A stretch of DNA of 40,923 bases from Peptostreptococcaceae bacterium (GTDB lineage: Bacteria; Bacillota; Clostridia; Peptostreptococcales; Filifactoraceae), in the NCBI GenBank assembly GCA_030532905.1, contig JAUNKE010000004.1, positions 1 through 40,923 on the forward strand. Direction: 5' to 3'. The notes under the pieces are model-generated. The model made no database searches. It was not told the origin of the DNA and was given only the letters and a program-made list of their open reading frames with translations. Of this stretch, positions 25,288 to 33,820 are shown piece after piece (position 1 is the stretch's first letter; the number at the start of each line of letters is the position of its first letter). Made by a program: the position numbers and the translations under genes.

Positions 25288-26970
25288 TTATAGCAATACA
25301 GTTTGCTTGTACTCGCCGAATTCTTCTCTCATTACATTACAGATTTCGCCCAATGTTGCATAAGCTCTTACTGCGTCAAGGATAAACGGCATCAAGTTCT
25401 CATCTGTATTACATGCTCTTCTGAGCTCTGCCAGTCTTTGATTTACCAATTCGTTGTCACGTCTTGCCTTCAATTCCGCAATCTTTTGTGCCTGTCTTTC
25501 TCCAACGGATGGATCCACCTTAAGCAATCCTGTCGGTTTCGGCTCTTCCACTTGGAATTTGTTCATACCGACGATAATGCGTTTTCCGGTTTCAATATCT
25601 TTTTGGTAGCTGTATGCGGAATCCATAATCTCTTGTTGCATGTAACCTTTTTCGATTGCCGCCGGCGAGCCGCCCAATTCATCAATTTTGGTAATCAATT
25701 TCATCGCTTCTTCTTCGAGTGCGGAGGTAAGTGATTCTACATAGTACGAACCTGCCAATGGGTCGATTGTATCGGTTGCTCCGGATTCGTAAGCCACGAT
25801 TTGCTGTGTTCTAAGCGCCGTTCTAACGGATTCTTCCGTTGGAAGAGCAAGCGCCTCGTCTTTTGAGTTGGTGTGTAGAGATTGTGTTCCTCCAAGAACC
25901 GCCGCCAATGTCTGAATCGCAACACGCACGATGTTGTTCTCAGGCTGCTGAGCGGTCAGTGTCGAACCACCTGTTTGTGTATGGAATTTAAGCATCATCG
26001 ACTTATCTTTTTGAGCCTTAAATCTTTCTTTCATGATACGAGCCCAAAGTCTTCTTGCCGCACGATATTTTGCAACTTCTTCAAATAGGTCGTTATGTGC
26101 GTTGAAGAAGAATGAAAGTCTCGGTGCAAAACTGTCCACATCAAGTCCTGCCTGAATTGCCGCATTTACATATGCGATACCGTTGGATAGTGTAAATGCA
26201 ATTTCCTGTGCCGCTGTTGAGCCGGCTTCACGAATATGGTATCCGGAAATTGAAATGGTATTCCACTTCGGTACATTCTTTGAGCAGAACTCAAAAATAT
26301 TTGTTATCAATCTCATGGAAGGATTAACCGGGAAGATGTAAGTTCCACGAGCCACATATTCTTTCAAAATATCATTTTGAATCGTTCCCGCCAATTTATC
26401 AGGAGTTACACCCTGCTTCTCGGCAACTGCAATATACATTGAAAGCAACACGGATGCCGGTGCATTGATTGTCATGGATGTGGAAACTTTATCGAGCGGA
26501 ATGCCGTCAAAAAGAATTTCCATATCCGCCAACGAGTCAATCGCAACGCCGACCTTTCCTACCTCACCTTGCGCAATTCTGTCATCGGAGTCATATCCCA
26601 TCTGAGTCGGTAGGTCGAATGCAACGGATAGTCCCATCGAGCCCTGCTCGATAAGGAATTTATAACGCTGGTTGGATTCTTCCGCAGTCGCAAAACCCGC
26701 GTACATACGCATTGTCCAGAATCGTCCGCGATACATGGTATCCTGAACCCCTCTTGTGAACGGATATACCGCAGGCAATCCGAGGTCATGCATATAATCC
26801 ATATTCTCAACATCCGCCGGTGTATAAAGCCTCTTTACCGTAAATCCTGATGAGTTTACAAATTCACTTTGTCTCTCCGGAAATTTCTCCAGAGCTTTCT
26901 TTACTTTCCCTTCCTCCCAATCGGTTACCGCTTGGTCGATTTGTTTAACATCGTCTTTTTCAAACAACAT
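25288..26970 (-). CDS. Methylmalonyl-CoA mutase large (catalytic) subunit
   Basis: This 560-residue protein is the TIM-barrel catalytic domain of the acyl-CoA mutase family. The substrate region includes [25 protein letters not shown] and [17 protein letters not shown], with [18 protein letters not shown] and [17 protein letters not shown] further on. It ends without a B12-binding domain, which is on the next gene. I chose the ATG at 26970 (MLFEKD) with AAGGAAGGG upstream; the earlier TTG would contain the ribosome site. It rearranges succinyl-CoA to R-methylmalonyl-CoA. A related isobutyryl-CoA mutase is less likely given the epimerase and decarboxylase. Confidence 0.92.
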   Translation of the reverse strand: MLFEKDDVKQIDQAVTDWEEGKVKKALEKFPERQSEFVNSSGFTVKRLYTPADVENMDYMHDLGLPAVYPFTRGVQDTMYRGRFWTMRMYAGFATAEESNQRYKFLIEQGSMGLSVAFDLPTQMGYDSDDRIAQGEVGKVGVAIDSLADMEILFDGIPLDKVSTSMTINAPASVLLSMYIAVAEKQGVTPDKLAGTIQNDILKEYVARGTYIFPVNPSMRLITNIFEFCSKNVPKWNTISISGYHIREAGSTAAQEIAFTLSNGIAYVNAAIQAGLDVDSFAPRLSFFFNAHNDLFEEVAKYRAARRLWARIMKERFKAQKDKSMMLKFHTQTGGSTLTAQQPENNIVRVAIQTLAAVLGGTQSLHTNSKDEALALPTEESVRTALRTQQIVAYESGATDTIDPLAGSYYVESLTSALEEEAMKLITKIDELGGSPAAIEKGYMQQEIMDSAYSYQKDIETGKRIIVGMNKFQVEEPKPTGLLKVDPSVGERQAQKIAELKARRDNELVNQRLAELRRACNTDENLMPFILDAVRAYATLGEICNVMREEFGEYKQTVLL

Positions 26971-27003
26971 AAATTCCCTTCCTTTCAATTACATAATGGT
27001 ACA

Positions 27004-28497
27004 CTATTTCATACTGCCCGTTTCAACAAATCTCTGGTGCCAAGATAATGCTTCGTTCAGCAAATGCGGCGTATGCTGGAATTTTCCTGCTTTCGCTCTC
27101 TCAAAATAATCTCTGAGCTGCTGCTTGTAGTCCGGATGAGCACAATTTTCAATTATTGCCTCAGCGCGTTCCTGAGGATTCAATCCTCGAAGATCCGCTA
27201 CTCCTTGCTCAGTTACAATAACCATCACATCATGCTCTGTGTGGTCATGGTGAGATACCATCGGTACGATGGAAGAAATCGCTCCACCCTTTGCAATGGA
27301 TTCTGTCGTAAATACAGAAAGGTATGCATTTCGAGTAAAGTCTCCCGACCCTCCGATACCATTCATCATTCTGGAACCCATAATATGTGTTGAATTTACA
27401 TTCCCGTAAATATCACACTCGATTGCCGTATTCAAACTGATAACGCCAAGTCGTCGTGCAATTTCCGGGCTGTTTGAAATCTCTTGTGGTCTCAATACTA
27501 TTTTATCTTTGTAGTTTTCAAATTCCTCATAGAACTTCGGCAACGCTTCCGGCGATAATGTAATCGATGTTCCGGATGCAAATTTTACTTTTCCGGATGC
27601 CAAAAGGTCGAGTGCCGAATCCTGCAATACTTCGGAATACACTTCAAGGTTTTCAAATTTGGAATCATTCAATCCGCCGAGTACCGCATTGGCTACGGAT
27701 CCTACTCCGGATTGCAATGGAAGAAGATTCTTCGGCAATCTGCCCGCTTCCACTTCTTTCTCAAGGAAACCGATCAGGTTCGCCGCCATTTTTTTGGAAA
27801 TTTCATCGACTGCCGCCACCGGTCTGGTCGCGTCCGGAATATCCGTAAATACGACCGCAACGATTTTGCTCGGGTCGCATGGAATATATGTCGTTCCGAT
27901 TCTCTGTGATGCTTCCACCAAAGGCAACGGCTCTCTGTGAGGCGGGTTTTTCGGTAGATAAATATCATGCACCCCTTCCAATGATAGAGGCTGTGACGAG
28001 TTGATTTCAACGATTACTTTGTCCGCATACTGCACAAAAGTTGCCGAGTTACCGACCGATGTGGACGGCACGATACCTCCGTCCGCATTGATAGCCACCG
28101 CTTCAACAATCGCGAAATCCATCTTGCCCATAAATCCATATTCCACGAATTGTGCAACATGGCTCAGATGCATATCCTGATATCTGATAGTTCCGTCGTT
28201 GATTCCGTTTCTGATATCCGAATTTGTCTGATACGGAAATCTTCTTTTAATAACACCCGCTTTCGCAAGCGCACCGTCAAGCTCCGGTCCGACGGAAGCT
28301 CCGGTAATCAATGTGATTCCGATTTGCTCTCCGTTTTCAGCTCTCTTTGCAAGCGCCAAAGGCACCGCTTTCGGATAGCCCGCCGGTGTAAACCCGGAAG
28401 CTCCGATTACCATTTTGTCCTGAATCATCTTTGCCGCTTCTTCAGCCGACATTACTTTTCCTTCAAGTTGACTACATCTTAGTCTGGTATTATCCAT
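27004..28497 (-). CDS. Succinate (propionyl- or acetyl-CoA:succinate) CoA-transferase
   Basis: This 497-residue protein belongs to the acetyl-CoA hydrolase/transferase family, with the active-site strand NTAIECDIYGNVNSTHIMGSRMMNGIGGSGDF; the Glu in AIECD is the expected nucleophile. The C-terminal region GGAISSIVPMVSHHDHTEHDVMVIVTEQG is typical. In succinate-decarboxylating anaerobes this enzyme passes CoA from propionyl-CoA to succinate and so closes the cycle. The choice between acetyl- and propionyl-CoA as donor cannot be made from sequence. AGGAGG precedes the ATG, 9 bases after the permease gene. Confidence 0.88.
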   Translation of the reverse strand: MDNTRLRCSQLEGKVMSAEEAAKMIQDKMVIGASGFTPAGYPKAVPLALAKRAENGEQIGITLITGASVGPELDGALAKAGVIKRRFPYQTNSDIRNGINDGTIRYQDMHLSHVAQFVEYGFMGKMDFAIVEAVAINADGGIVPSTSVGNSATFVQYADKVIVEINSSQPLSLEGVHDIYLPKNPPHREPLPLVEASQRIGTTYIPCDPSKIVAVVFTDIPDATRPVAAVDEISKKMAANLIGFLEKEVEAGRLPKNLLPLQSGVGSVANAVLGGLNDSKFENLEVYSEVLQDSALDLLASGKVKFASGTSITLSPEALPKFYEEFENYKDKIVLRPQEISNSPEIARRLGVISLNTAIECDIYGNVNSTHIMGSRMMNGIGGSGDFTRNAYLSVFTTESIAKGGAISSIVPMVSHHDHTEHDVMVIVTEQGVADLRGLNPQERAEAIIENCAHPDYKQQLRDYFERAKAGKFQHTPHLLNEALSWHQRFVETGSMK

Positions 28498-28506
28498 ATT
28501 GTCCTC

Positions 28507-29808
28507 CTATCCTACGATTCCTATGAAAACTAAAATTGCTCCAAACAACACGCCTCCGAATCCGAGCGCGAGAAGTTGGTTAAAGAATTTTGCTTTATCA
28601 ATGCTCTCATCCGCAGATGCCATCGCAAGTGCACCCAATGTTGAAAGCGGAGAATTGGTCACGAAATGCGCTCCCAAAACGATACCCGTAATCAGCGTCA
28701 TCGCATCCACTCCCAAAGTATCCACCAAGCCCGGTACGGTTGGAATCAGTGTCGGCATAACAACTCCGGATGCTGAAGATACGGACGACATCAATCCGCC
28801 GATGACCGTAAGAATCGCACCCGCCGTCTTCTGATTCATAAACTTGGACAAAGTATCCGTCAACAAATCAATTCCGCCACCGATTTTGACGACATTGACC
28901 AATACACCCACTCCGCAGATGAGCATCAAAGTTGACCAAGGGACGCCCGCAATCGCCTGTTTTTCATCAGCCGCTTTGCAAAGCAACAACACTGCCGCTC
29001 CGACAAATGCCGCAAATCCGATATTCCAGTTTCCGTAGTTCACACCGCCGATGTTAAGAGGCAACATAATCGCCAAGACGACAAATACGATTACACCGAG
29101 CGTCAACTTCTGCATTGTGTTGAACGCATCCGGTTTTGCGTTCTTGCCCGCCTCTCCCTTCGGCAACTTAAAACCGCCAAGCGCGAAATAAAGAACAACT
29201 GCGACGATAACCTGCGCTATCATCATTTGGATAAATACATGATTACCAATGCTAACTCCGATTTCATTGGAAAGTCTTGCCGCAACGATTCCCGTCGGTG
29301 CAATCGGCGATAATCCTCCACCATTTGAACCCGCGATGGTTACTCCCGCCATCAAAAGTGGATTGATTTTCTCCTCATTGGAGATAGCCATTGCAATCGG
29401 CAATAAGAGTGCACAAGTAGCAATATTTCCCGGTCCGATTGCGGCGAGACCCGCAGCCAGGAAAAAGAAAATAATCGGCAACAACTTACGATTGCCTTGA
29501 CTTAAGTACGCCGTCTTTCGCGCGAAAAGCTCCAAAGTTTTGTTCGCTCTCGCAATACTGAACAGCAAAGTCATCCCTAACAACATGAAAAATAATGAAC
29601 TCGGCCACCCCTTAATCAGTGTGGCAGCTTTTGCCGCCTTCGACGAAAGTGGCATCATAACAGCCGGATCTCCGACCCCCTCCATTACAAAAAAGCCTAA
29701 AATAAAGGCGAATGCAATGGAAACAATCCCCGTGTTTACTCCTCGTTTAAATCCGATAAAGATTGCAACAACGAGTGACAATAGTGAGACTAATGCGATT
29801 GGGTTCAT
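28507..29808 (-). CDS. Dicarboxylate-type permease (ion transporter superfamily)
   Basis: This 433-residue protein has about eleven to twelve helices. Two re-entrant-like segments, SNGGGLSPIAPTGIVAARL and SSVSSASGVVMPTLIP, suggest the MatC/SLC13-like branch of the IT superfamily. It is the first gene of the operon for succinate-to-propionate conversion, so succinate uptake or succinate/propionate exchange is the likely job. That substrate is inferred. It lies about 75 bases from the predicted sigma-54 transcription start. Confidence 0.78.
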   Translation of the reverse strand: MNPIALVSLLSLVVAIFIGFKRGVNTGIVSIAFAFILGFFVMEGVGDPAVMMPLSSKAAKAATLIKGWPSSLFFMLLGMTLLFSIARANKTLELFARKTAYLSQGNRKLLPIIFFFLAAGLAAIGPGNIATCALLLPIAMAISNEEKINPLLMAGVTIAGSNGGGLSPIAPTGIVAARLSNEIGVSIGNHVFIQMMIAQVIVAVVLYFALGGFKLPKGEAGKNAKPDAFNTMQKLTLGVIVFVVLAIMLPLNIGGVNYGNWNIGFAAFVGAAVLLLCKAADEKQAIAGVPWSTLMLICGVGVLVNVVKIGGGIDLLTDTLSKFMNQKTAGAILTVIGGLMSSVSSASGVVMPTLIPTVPGLVDTLGVDAMTLITGIVLGAHFVTNSPLSTLGALAMASADESIDKAKFFNQLLALGFGGVLFGAILVFIGIVG

Positions 29809-29894
29809 AATCTACTCCTTTACTTATAAGATTAGCATTTGCTCCATCCGCCTCCAAATATACGGACAGTTTTAATACTTGTCTTTTATTATAC

Positions 29895-29909
29895 GCAAAT
29901 AGCGTGCCA
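29895..29909 (-). promoter_or_regulatory. Sigma-54 promoter of the ten-gene operon
   Basis: On the minus strand the site reads TGGCACGCTATTTGC. That matches the -24/-12 consensus TGGCAC-N5-TTGC exactly, with correct spacing. It lies 86 bases before the permease gene, and the NtrC-type regulator gene is directly upstream. A TATAAT at 29888-29893 overlaps its downstream side but has no -35 partner at normal spacing. Confidence 0.85.
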
Positions 29910-30079
29910 ACAAAATAAATAACGAAGATAAATTATTCCCAAAACGATTGTAAACCAAATTTCATTCTCTCACAAGTCCATTTTTCAATATTTTTAGTTG
30001 CAAACCTTTTCTCATAAAAATTCTACTGAATCCTTTTTTTGTTTTAATATTTGCTTGTTTATTCCTTTATTCATTATGC

Positions 30080-30110
30080 CATCAAAAAATACAGCGCTTA
30101 TTTTTTGATG
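30080..30110. promoter_or_regulatory. Large perfect dyad, candidate activator binding site
   Basis: CATCAAAAAATA and TATTTTTTGATG form a perfect 12-base inverted repeat around CAGCGCT, whose core AGCGCT is itself a palindrome. It lies about 185 bases upstream of the sigma-54 promoter, where enhancer sites for NtrC-family proteins are expected. The gap between 29809 and 30159 holds this dyad, the promoter and a further hairpin, and no gene. Confidence 0.55.
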
Positions 30111-30131
30111 CAAGCGGTAATTATGTAACCG

Positions 30132-30156
30132 GTGCCGGTAAAAAAGTTACCGGCAC
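30132..30156 (-). terminator. Hairpin after the NtrC-type regulator gene
   Basis: GTGCCGGTAA and TTACCGGCAC pair perfectly around a 5-base loop, three bases past the stop codon at 30160. No T-run follows, so it may be a terminator of low efficiency or an mRNA 3' end. Confidence 0.5.
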
Positions 30157-30159
30157 TAA

Positions 30160-31497
30160 TTATCTTTCGAGTGAATATTTTTGGATTTTTTTGCGCAGCG
30201 TCAGACGGGAAATCCCGAGTTTTTCCGCCGTTCTCGTGATGTTCCAATCATTTTCGTCCAGCGCCTTTCTGATAATTTCAGCCTGCGCCAAATCCAATCG
30301 TTCATGATTGATCGGTCCGCCTTCGAAGAAATCGTCCTTGCTTTCCAATTTTAATTCCTCCGGTAAATCATCCTTCGTGATGGATTCACTTTCTTGAAAA
30401 ATCATCACGCGCTCAATCATATTCTTCAGCTCACGAATATTGCCGTGCCATGAATAACTCATCAGCAATTCCATCGCATCGTCATCGACCCCGACGACTT
30501 TTCTATCCAATTTTTGATTGTATTCTTTGATAAAATACTCCGCAAGAAGCGGAATATCGGTTTTTCGCTCGGCAAGATTCGGCAATTTCAGCGGCACGAC
30601 ATTGAGTCGATAAAACAAGTCCTCCCGAAAAGAGCCTTCCCGAATTCCCTTGCGCAAATCTTTATTCGTTGCGGAAATGACGGTTGCCGAAAACTCGATT
30701 TCTTCCAGGCCGCCGACGCGTCGAAATTTCTTTTCCTGTAACACGCGAAGCATCTTCGCCTGTAATTCGATATCCATATCCGCCACTTCATCCAAAAACA
30801 AAGTGCCGCCGTTGGCTTTTTCAATCAAGCCGATTTTGCGTGACTTCGCTTCGCTAAAAGCACCCTTTTCATAGCCGAAAAATTCACTTTCCTGCAAACT
30901 GTGCGGAATCGCCGCGCAGTTGATGGCAACAAAAGGCTTGTTGCTTCCGTTCGTTTTGACTTCATGGATATATTTTCCCAAAATTTCTTTTCCCGTTCCC
31001 GAGCTTCCCTGAATTAAAATCGTCGTGTCCATCTTGACATCGAGCAGCTTTTGAATTTTCCTCTTCAAGTCCAAAATCAGCGGATGTTGACCGATGAAAT
31101 CATCGTCAAATTCCTTGTCCTCGATCGATTTCTTCAGCGAAATATAGTCCGCCGAATCGAGCAACGATTTTTTGATGTCCGTAATCGCAAAAGGTTTCAT
31201 AAAATAATCGTATGCTCCGAGCTTCATCGCACTGACCGCCAGCTTGACTTCACTTCGATAGGTAATCATAATGACCACGACATCTTTGTTTTTCTTTTTT
31301 ATATCGCAAAGCACTTCCAAACCGTCGATGCCGGGCAGATTGATATCCAAAATCACGACATCCGGTTTGAACTTTTCAAAGCGCTCCAAACCTTCTTCCC
31401 CCGTTTCCGCCGTCTGAATATCAAATCCTTCTCCCTTTAGAAAAAATTTCAGCGATGTACGGATGCCTTTTTCATCATCGACCACTAATACCTTCAT
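30160..31497 (-). CDS. NtrC-family sigma-54-dependent response regulator
   Basis: This 445-residue protein has three parts: a receiver domain (1-120, phospho-Asp in VVILDINLPG, Lys in YFMKPF), an AAA+ domain (about 135-370) and a Fis-type helix-turn-helix (ITRTAEKLGISRLTLRKKI). The AAA+ domain has Walker A GSSGTGKE and Walker B GGTLFLDEVAD. The sigma-54 contact loop usually written GAFTGA reads GAFSEA here. Variants such as GAFTDA exist in active family members, so this is unusual but not proof of loss. I chose the ATG at 31497 after GGGAGG. It should activate the operon starting at 29808 through the sigma-54 promoter. Confidence 0.88.
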   Translation of the reverse strand: MKVLVVDDEKGIRTSLKFFLKGEGFDIQTAETGEEGLERFEKFKPDVVILDINLPGIDGLEVLCDIKKKNKDVVVIMITYRSEVKLAVSAMKLGAYDYFMKPFAITDIKKSLLDSADYISLKKSIEDKEFDDDFIGQHPLILDLKRKIQKLLDVKMDTTILIQGSSGTGKEILGKYIHEVKTNGSNKPFVAINCAAIPHSLQESEFFGYEKGAFSEAKSRKIGLIEKANGGTLFLDEVADMDIELQAKMLRVLQEKKFRRVGGLEEIEFSATVISATNKDLRKGIREGSFREDLFYRLNVVPLKLPNLAERKTDIPLLAEYFIKEYNQKLDRKVVGVDDDAMELLMSYSWHGNIRELKNMIERVMIFQESESITKDDLPEELKLESKDDFFEGGPINHERLDLAQAEIIRKALDENDWNITRTAEKLGISRLTLRKKIQKYSLER

Positions 31498-31519
31498 TCG
31501 CAACCTCCCTCCCAGTTAC

Positions 31520-33679
31520 CTACTCCAAAAAGGTAATTATAAAACTCGTTCCTTTCCCCGCAACACTCCCTACCGAGATATACCCTCCGTTTGCTTTGAT
31601 TGACTTATACGCAATCGGTAATCCCAAGCCGGTTCCTCCATCTTTTGTCGTAAAAAAAGGATTAAAAATCCGTTTCACATCTTCTTCCGCGATTCCGATT
31701 CCGTCATCCGAGATGGCGATGTCGATTTTTCCGCTGTTTTTCGTTGCAGAGATGCTGACCACTCCATTTTTACCCACTGCATAAATCGCGTTTTTCAAGA
31801 TATTGGTAAATGCCTGTTTCAACTCCATTCGATTGACGAAGAGAAAAATATCCTCCTCATCCAACAGCATTTCTATGGTAACATCGCGCTTTCTCGCTTC
31901 CAACCGAAAAAGTGCAACGATTTCTTTGATAAATTCGCCGAGGTTGATACTCTCCTTCTCCATTCCCTTGCTGCGCGTGTAGTCCAAAAAGTCGCGCACC
32001 ATTTTGTTCAAATCTTCAACCTCATTATGAATAATACTGTAAGCTTCCTCACGCTCTTCTTGAGAAAGCTTGCCTTCGTGAAGCACTTCAATCAGATTCG
32101 ATATGCCCGCCAACGGATTTCCGATGTCGTGAATGATCGAAGCCGAAAGCTCGCCCAACGCTCGAATCCTGTCCTCACGCATGATTTCATCTTCCAAAAA
32201 CTTGATTTCCGTCAAATCGTCGATGATGATCAGCGTTCCGTCCCGCTCGCCCGAGCCGGTCGTCAGCGGATTCGCATTGACTCGAACCGGCACCAATTTG
32301 CCTTCCTTCGTTTTAATTTCGATTTCAACCTGTGCAAGCGGCTCGCGCAAATCCGATTCCTTGCGCATACTTTTCGGGTCGATGCCCAATCGGTCGTAGA
32401 AATCATCGATGTCGATGCCGATGACTTCATCTTCTTTGAGCAAAGTCAAAGTCAAAATCTTACGATTGATAAAATTGATGGTTCCGTCGTTGCCGCATAC
32501 GATAACACCTAAAATCAGATTCTCAAAAATATCCATCAGTCGTTGGCGCAAGGTCAAAATCTCCGCATTCGCCTGCTCCACATCATGAATCTTGCGGTGG
32601 ATACGATCGCCCATCTGCGCAAAGGCTTCCGACAGCTCCTCCACTTCTAAGAAAGTATTGTCCTTGTACTTCGGAATATGAAAATTGTCGCCGCCGACAT
32701 TTTCCGTATCTTCGACCAATCGCTGAATCGGCTGAGTAATCAGCGACGAAAAAAACACGGTAAAAATAACTGCCATCATCAAGACCAGCAACAGCGCATT
32801 CATAATTTGTCGGTTGAAGATATTCGCCTCAAGCTGCATCGACTTTTCCGTCTGCTCCACGATAATCATCCAGCCGAACTTTTCAAGCATGCGCACCGAG
32901 CTGATATATTTTTCACCTCCGTATTCTCTCATGCCGTCGATATCCATGCGCTGTTCAAGAAGTTGACGATAGTCGTACTTTTCTCCATCCTTCGTTTCAA
33001 TCGTCGGCATTTCCAGCGGCGCAATCAAATTCAATCGCTCGTTGTCGGGATTGATGACCACCGCGCCCGAGGCATCGATTACCCAAACCTTCCCGTCGAA
33101 ATTGTGACGGCTCGTCCGAATAATCTTTTCAATATTTTCAATCGGAATCCCGCAACCGATGAGCCCAATCCAATCTCCCTCGGCAAATACCGGCGATGCC
33201 AACACGAAATGCGGACGATTGAGTATCGTACTCATAAACAATTTACTGACGGTGCTCTTGCGATGCTCCTTCACATAGTCATAATAATCCCGATGCTGAT
33301 AGGTAAATACATCCGTTACGGTTTTGTTCGTCGGTTTGGAGAATTGAATTTTCCCATCGGAATCCATGAAAAAAATCAAATCAAAGTATGAAAAGTTGTC
33401 ATAAATTCGGAAAATCTCATTTTGAATCGACGAGCGATTCCCCGCGGAATCGGATGAAAAAGCCGCCGCGGTATTCACCGTTTCCATCGCATTGCTCAAG
33501 TACAAATCCAAGTTTTCCGCAATGGATTTTGAGATGTACCCGTTCTTTTGGATGGAAGTCGCCATCATTTTTTCCTGCGCCATATTCCGCACAATAAATC
33601 CGCTGAGTGCAACGGATACGATCGAAAATGTGATGACAAAGAGATTTATTCCGGTCTTCAGGCTGATTTTTTTATTCAT
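31520..33679 (-). CDS. Cache-domain sensor histidine kinase, partner of the NtrC-type regulator
   Basis: This 719-residue kinase has a first helix at about residues 11-30 and an extracytoplasmic double-Cache-like sensor to about 285, containing DLIFFMDSDGKI and GDWIGLIGCGIPIENI. A second helix, a HAMP segment and a PAS domain (about 390-500) follow. The HisKA box is LGELSASIIHDIGNPLAGISNL, and the ATPase has NILKNAIYA, DDGIGI and GGTGLGLPIAYK. The layout matches DctB/AtoS-type sensors that report small carboxylates. I chose the ATG at 33679, with GAGG upstream and a promoter 31 bases before it; a longer frame would run through that promoter. The ligand is probably a dicarboxylate by context. 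Confidence 0.87.
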   Translation of the reverse strand: MNKKISLKTGINLFVITFSIVSVALSGFIVRNMAQEKMMATSIQKNGYISKSIAENLDLYLSNAMETVNTAAAFSSDSAGNRSSIQNEIFRIYDNFSYFDLIFFMDSDGKIQFSKPTNKTVTDVFTYQHRDYYDYVKEHRKSTVSKLFMSTILNRPHFVLASPVFAEGDWIGLIGCGIPIENIEKIIRTSRHNFDGKVWVIDASGAVVINPDNERLNLIAPLEMPTIETKDGEKYDYRQLLEQRMDIDGMREYGGEKYISSVRMLEKFGWMIIVEQTEKSMQLEANIFNRQIMNALLLVLMMAVIFTVFFSSLITQPIQRLVEDTENVGGDNFHIPKYKDNTFLEVEELSEAFAQMGDRIHRKIHDVEQANAEILTLRQRLMDIFENLILGVIVCGNDGTINFINRKILTLTLLKEDEVIGIDIDDFYDRLGIDPKSMRKESDLREPLAQVEIEIKTKEGKLVPVRVNANPLTTGSGERDGTLIIIDDLTEIKFLEDEIMREDRIRALGELSASIIHDIGNPLAGISNLIEVLHEGKLSQEEREEAYSIIHNEVEDLNKMVRDFLDYTRSKGMEKESINLGEFIKEIVALFRLEARKRDVTIEMLLDEEDIFLFVNRMELKQAFTNILKNAIYAVGKNGVVSISATKNSGKIDIAISDDGIGIAEEDVKRIFNPFFTTKDGGTGLGLPIAYKSIKANGGYISVGSVAGKGTSFIITFLE

Positions 33680-33709
33680 AAGCAACCTCAAATCAATTTT
33701 ATATTCACC

Positions 33710-33741
33710 ATTATAGCACAAAAGAGAAGAAAAAATCTCAA
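33710..33741 (-). promoter_or_regulatory. Promoter of the Cache kinase/NtrC-type regulator pair
   Basis: TGCTATAAT is a perfect extended -10 on the minus strand, ending about 30 bases before the kinase ATG. TTGAGA lies 20 bases upstream, a long spacing tolerated by extended -10 promoters. Confidence 0.6.
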
Positions 33742-33758
33742 TCCGGCTAAATTGTTTC

Positions 33759-33806
33759 AAAAATAAAAACAAATGCTCTCCCAAAAATTGAGAAAGCATT
33801 TTTCCA
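33759..33806 (-). terminator. Terminator of brnQ
   Basis: On the minus strand AAATGC-TCTC pairs with GAGA-GCATTT with a two-base bulge, followed by GTTTTTATTTTT. It lies just past the brnQ stop at 33821. Confidence 0.65.
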
Positions 33807-33820
33807 TTTAATTTATCGAC

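Noticed and set aside
29888-29893. TATAAT as a sigma-A promoter of the succinate operon
   Set aside because: No -35 hexamer at 16-18 bases upstream, whereas the overlapping sigma-54 site is an exact match. Kept as an alternative that 5'-end mapping would settle.
30080-30110. Terminator of the NtrC-type regulator gene
   Set aside because: The stem is nearly all A/T and no T-run follows the closed hairpin. A closer hairpin at 30132-30156 suits that role better.
33680-33799. A 40-residue N-terminal extension of the Cache kinase
   Set aside because: It would run through the TGCTATAAT promoter element, while the ATG at 33679 has its own ribosome site and leads straight into the first membrane helix.
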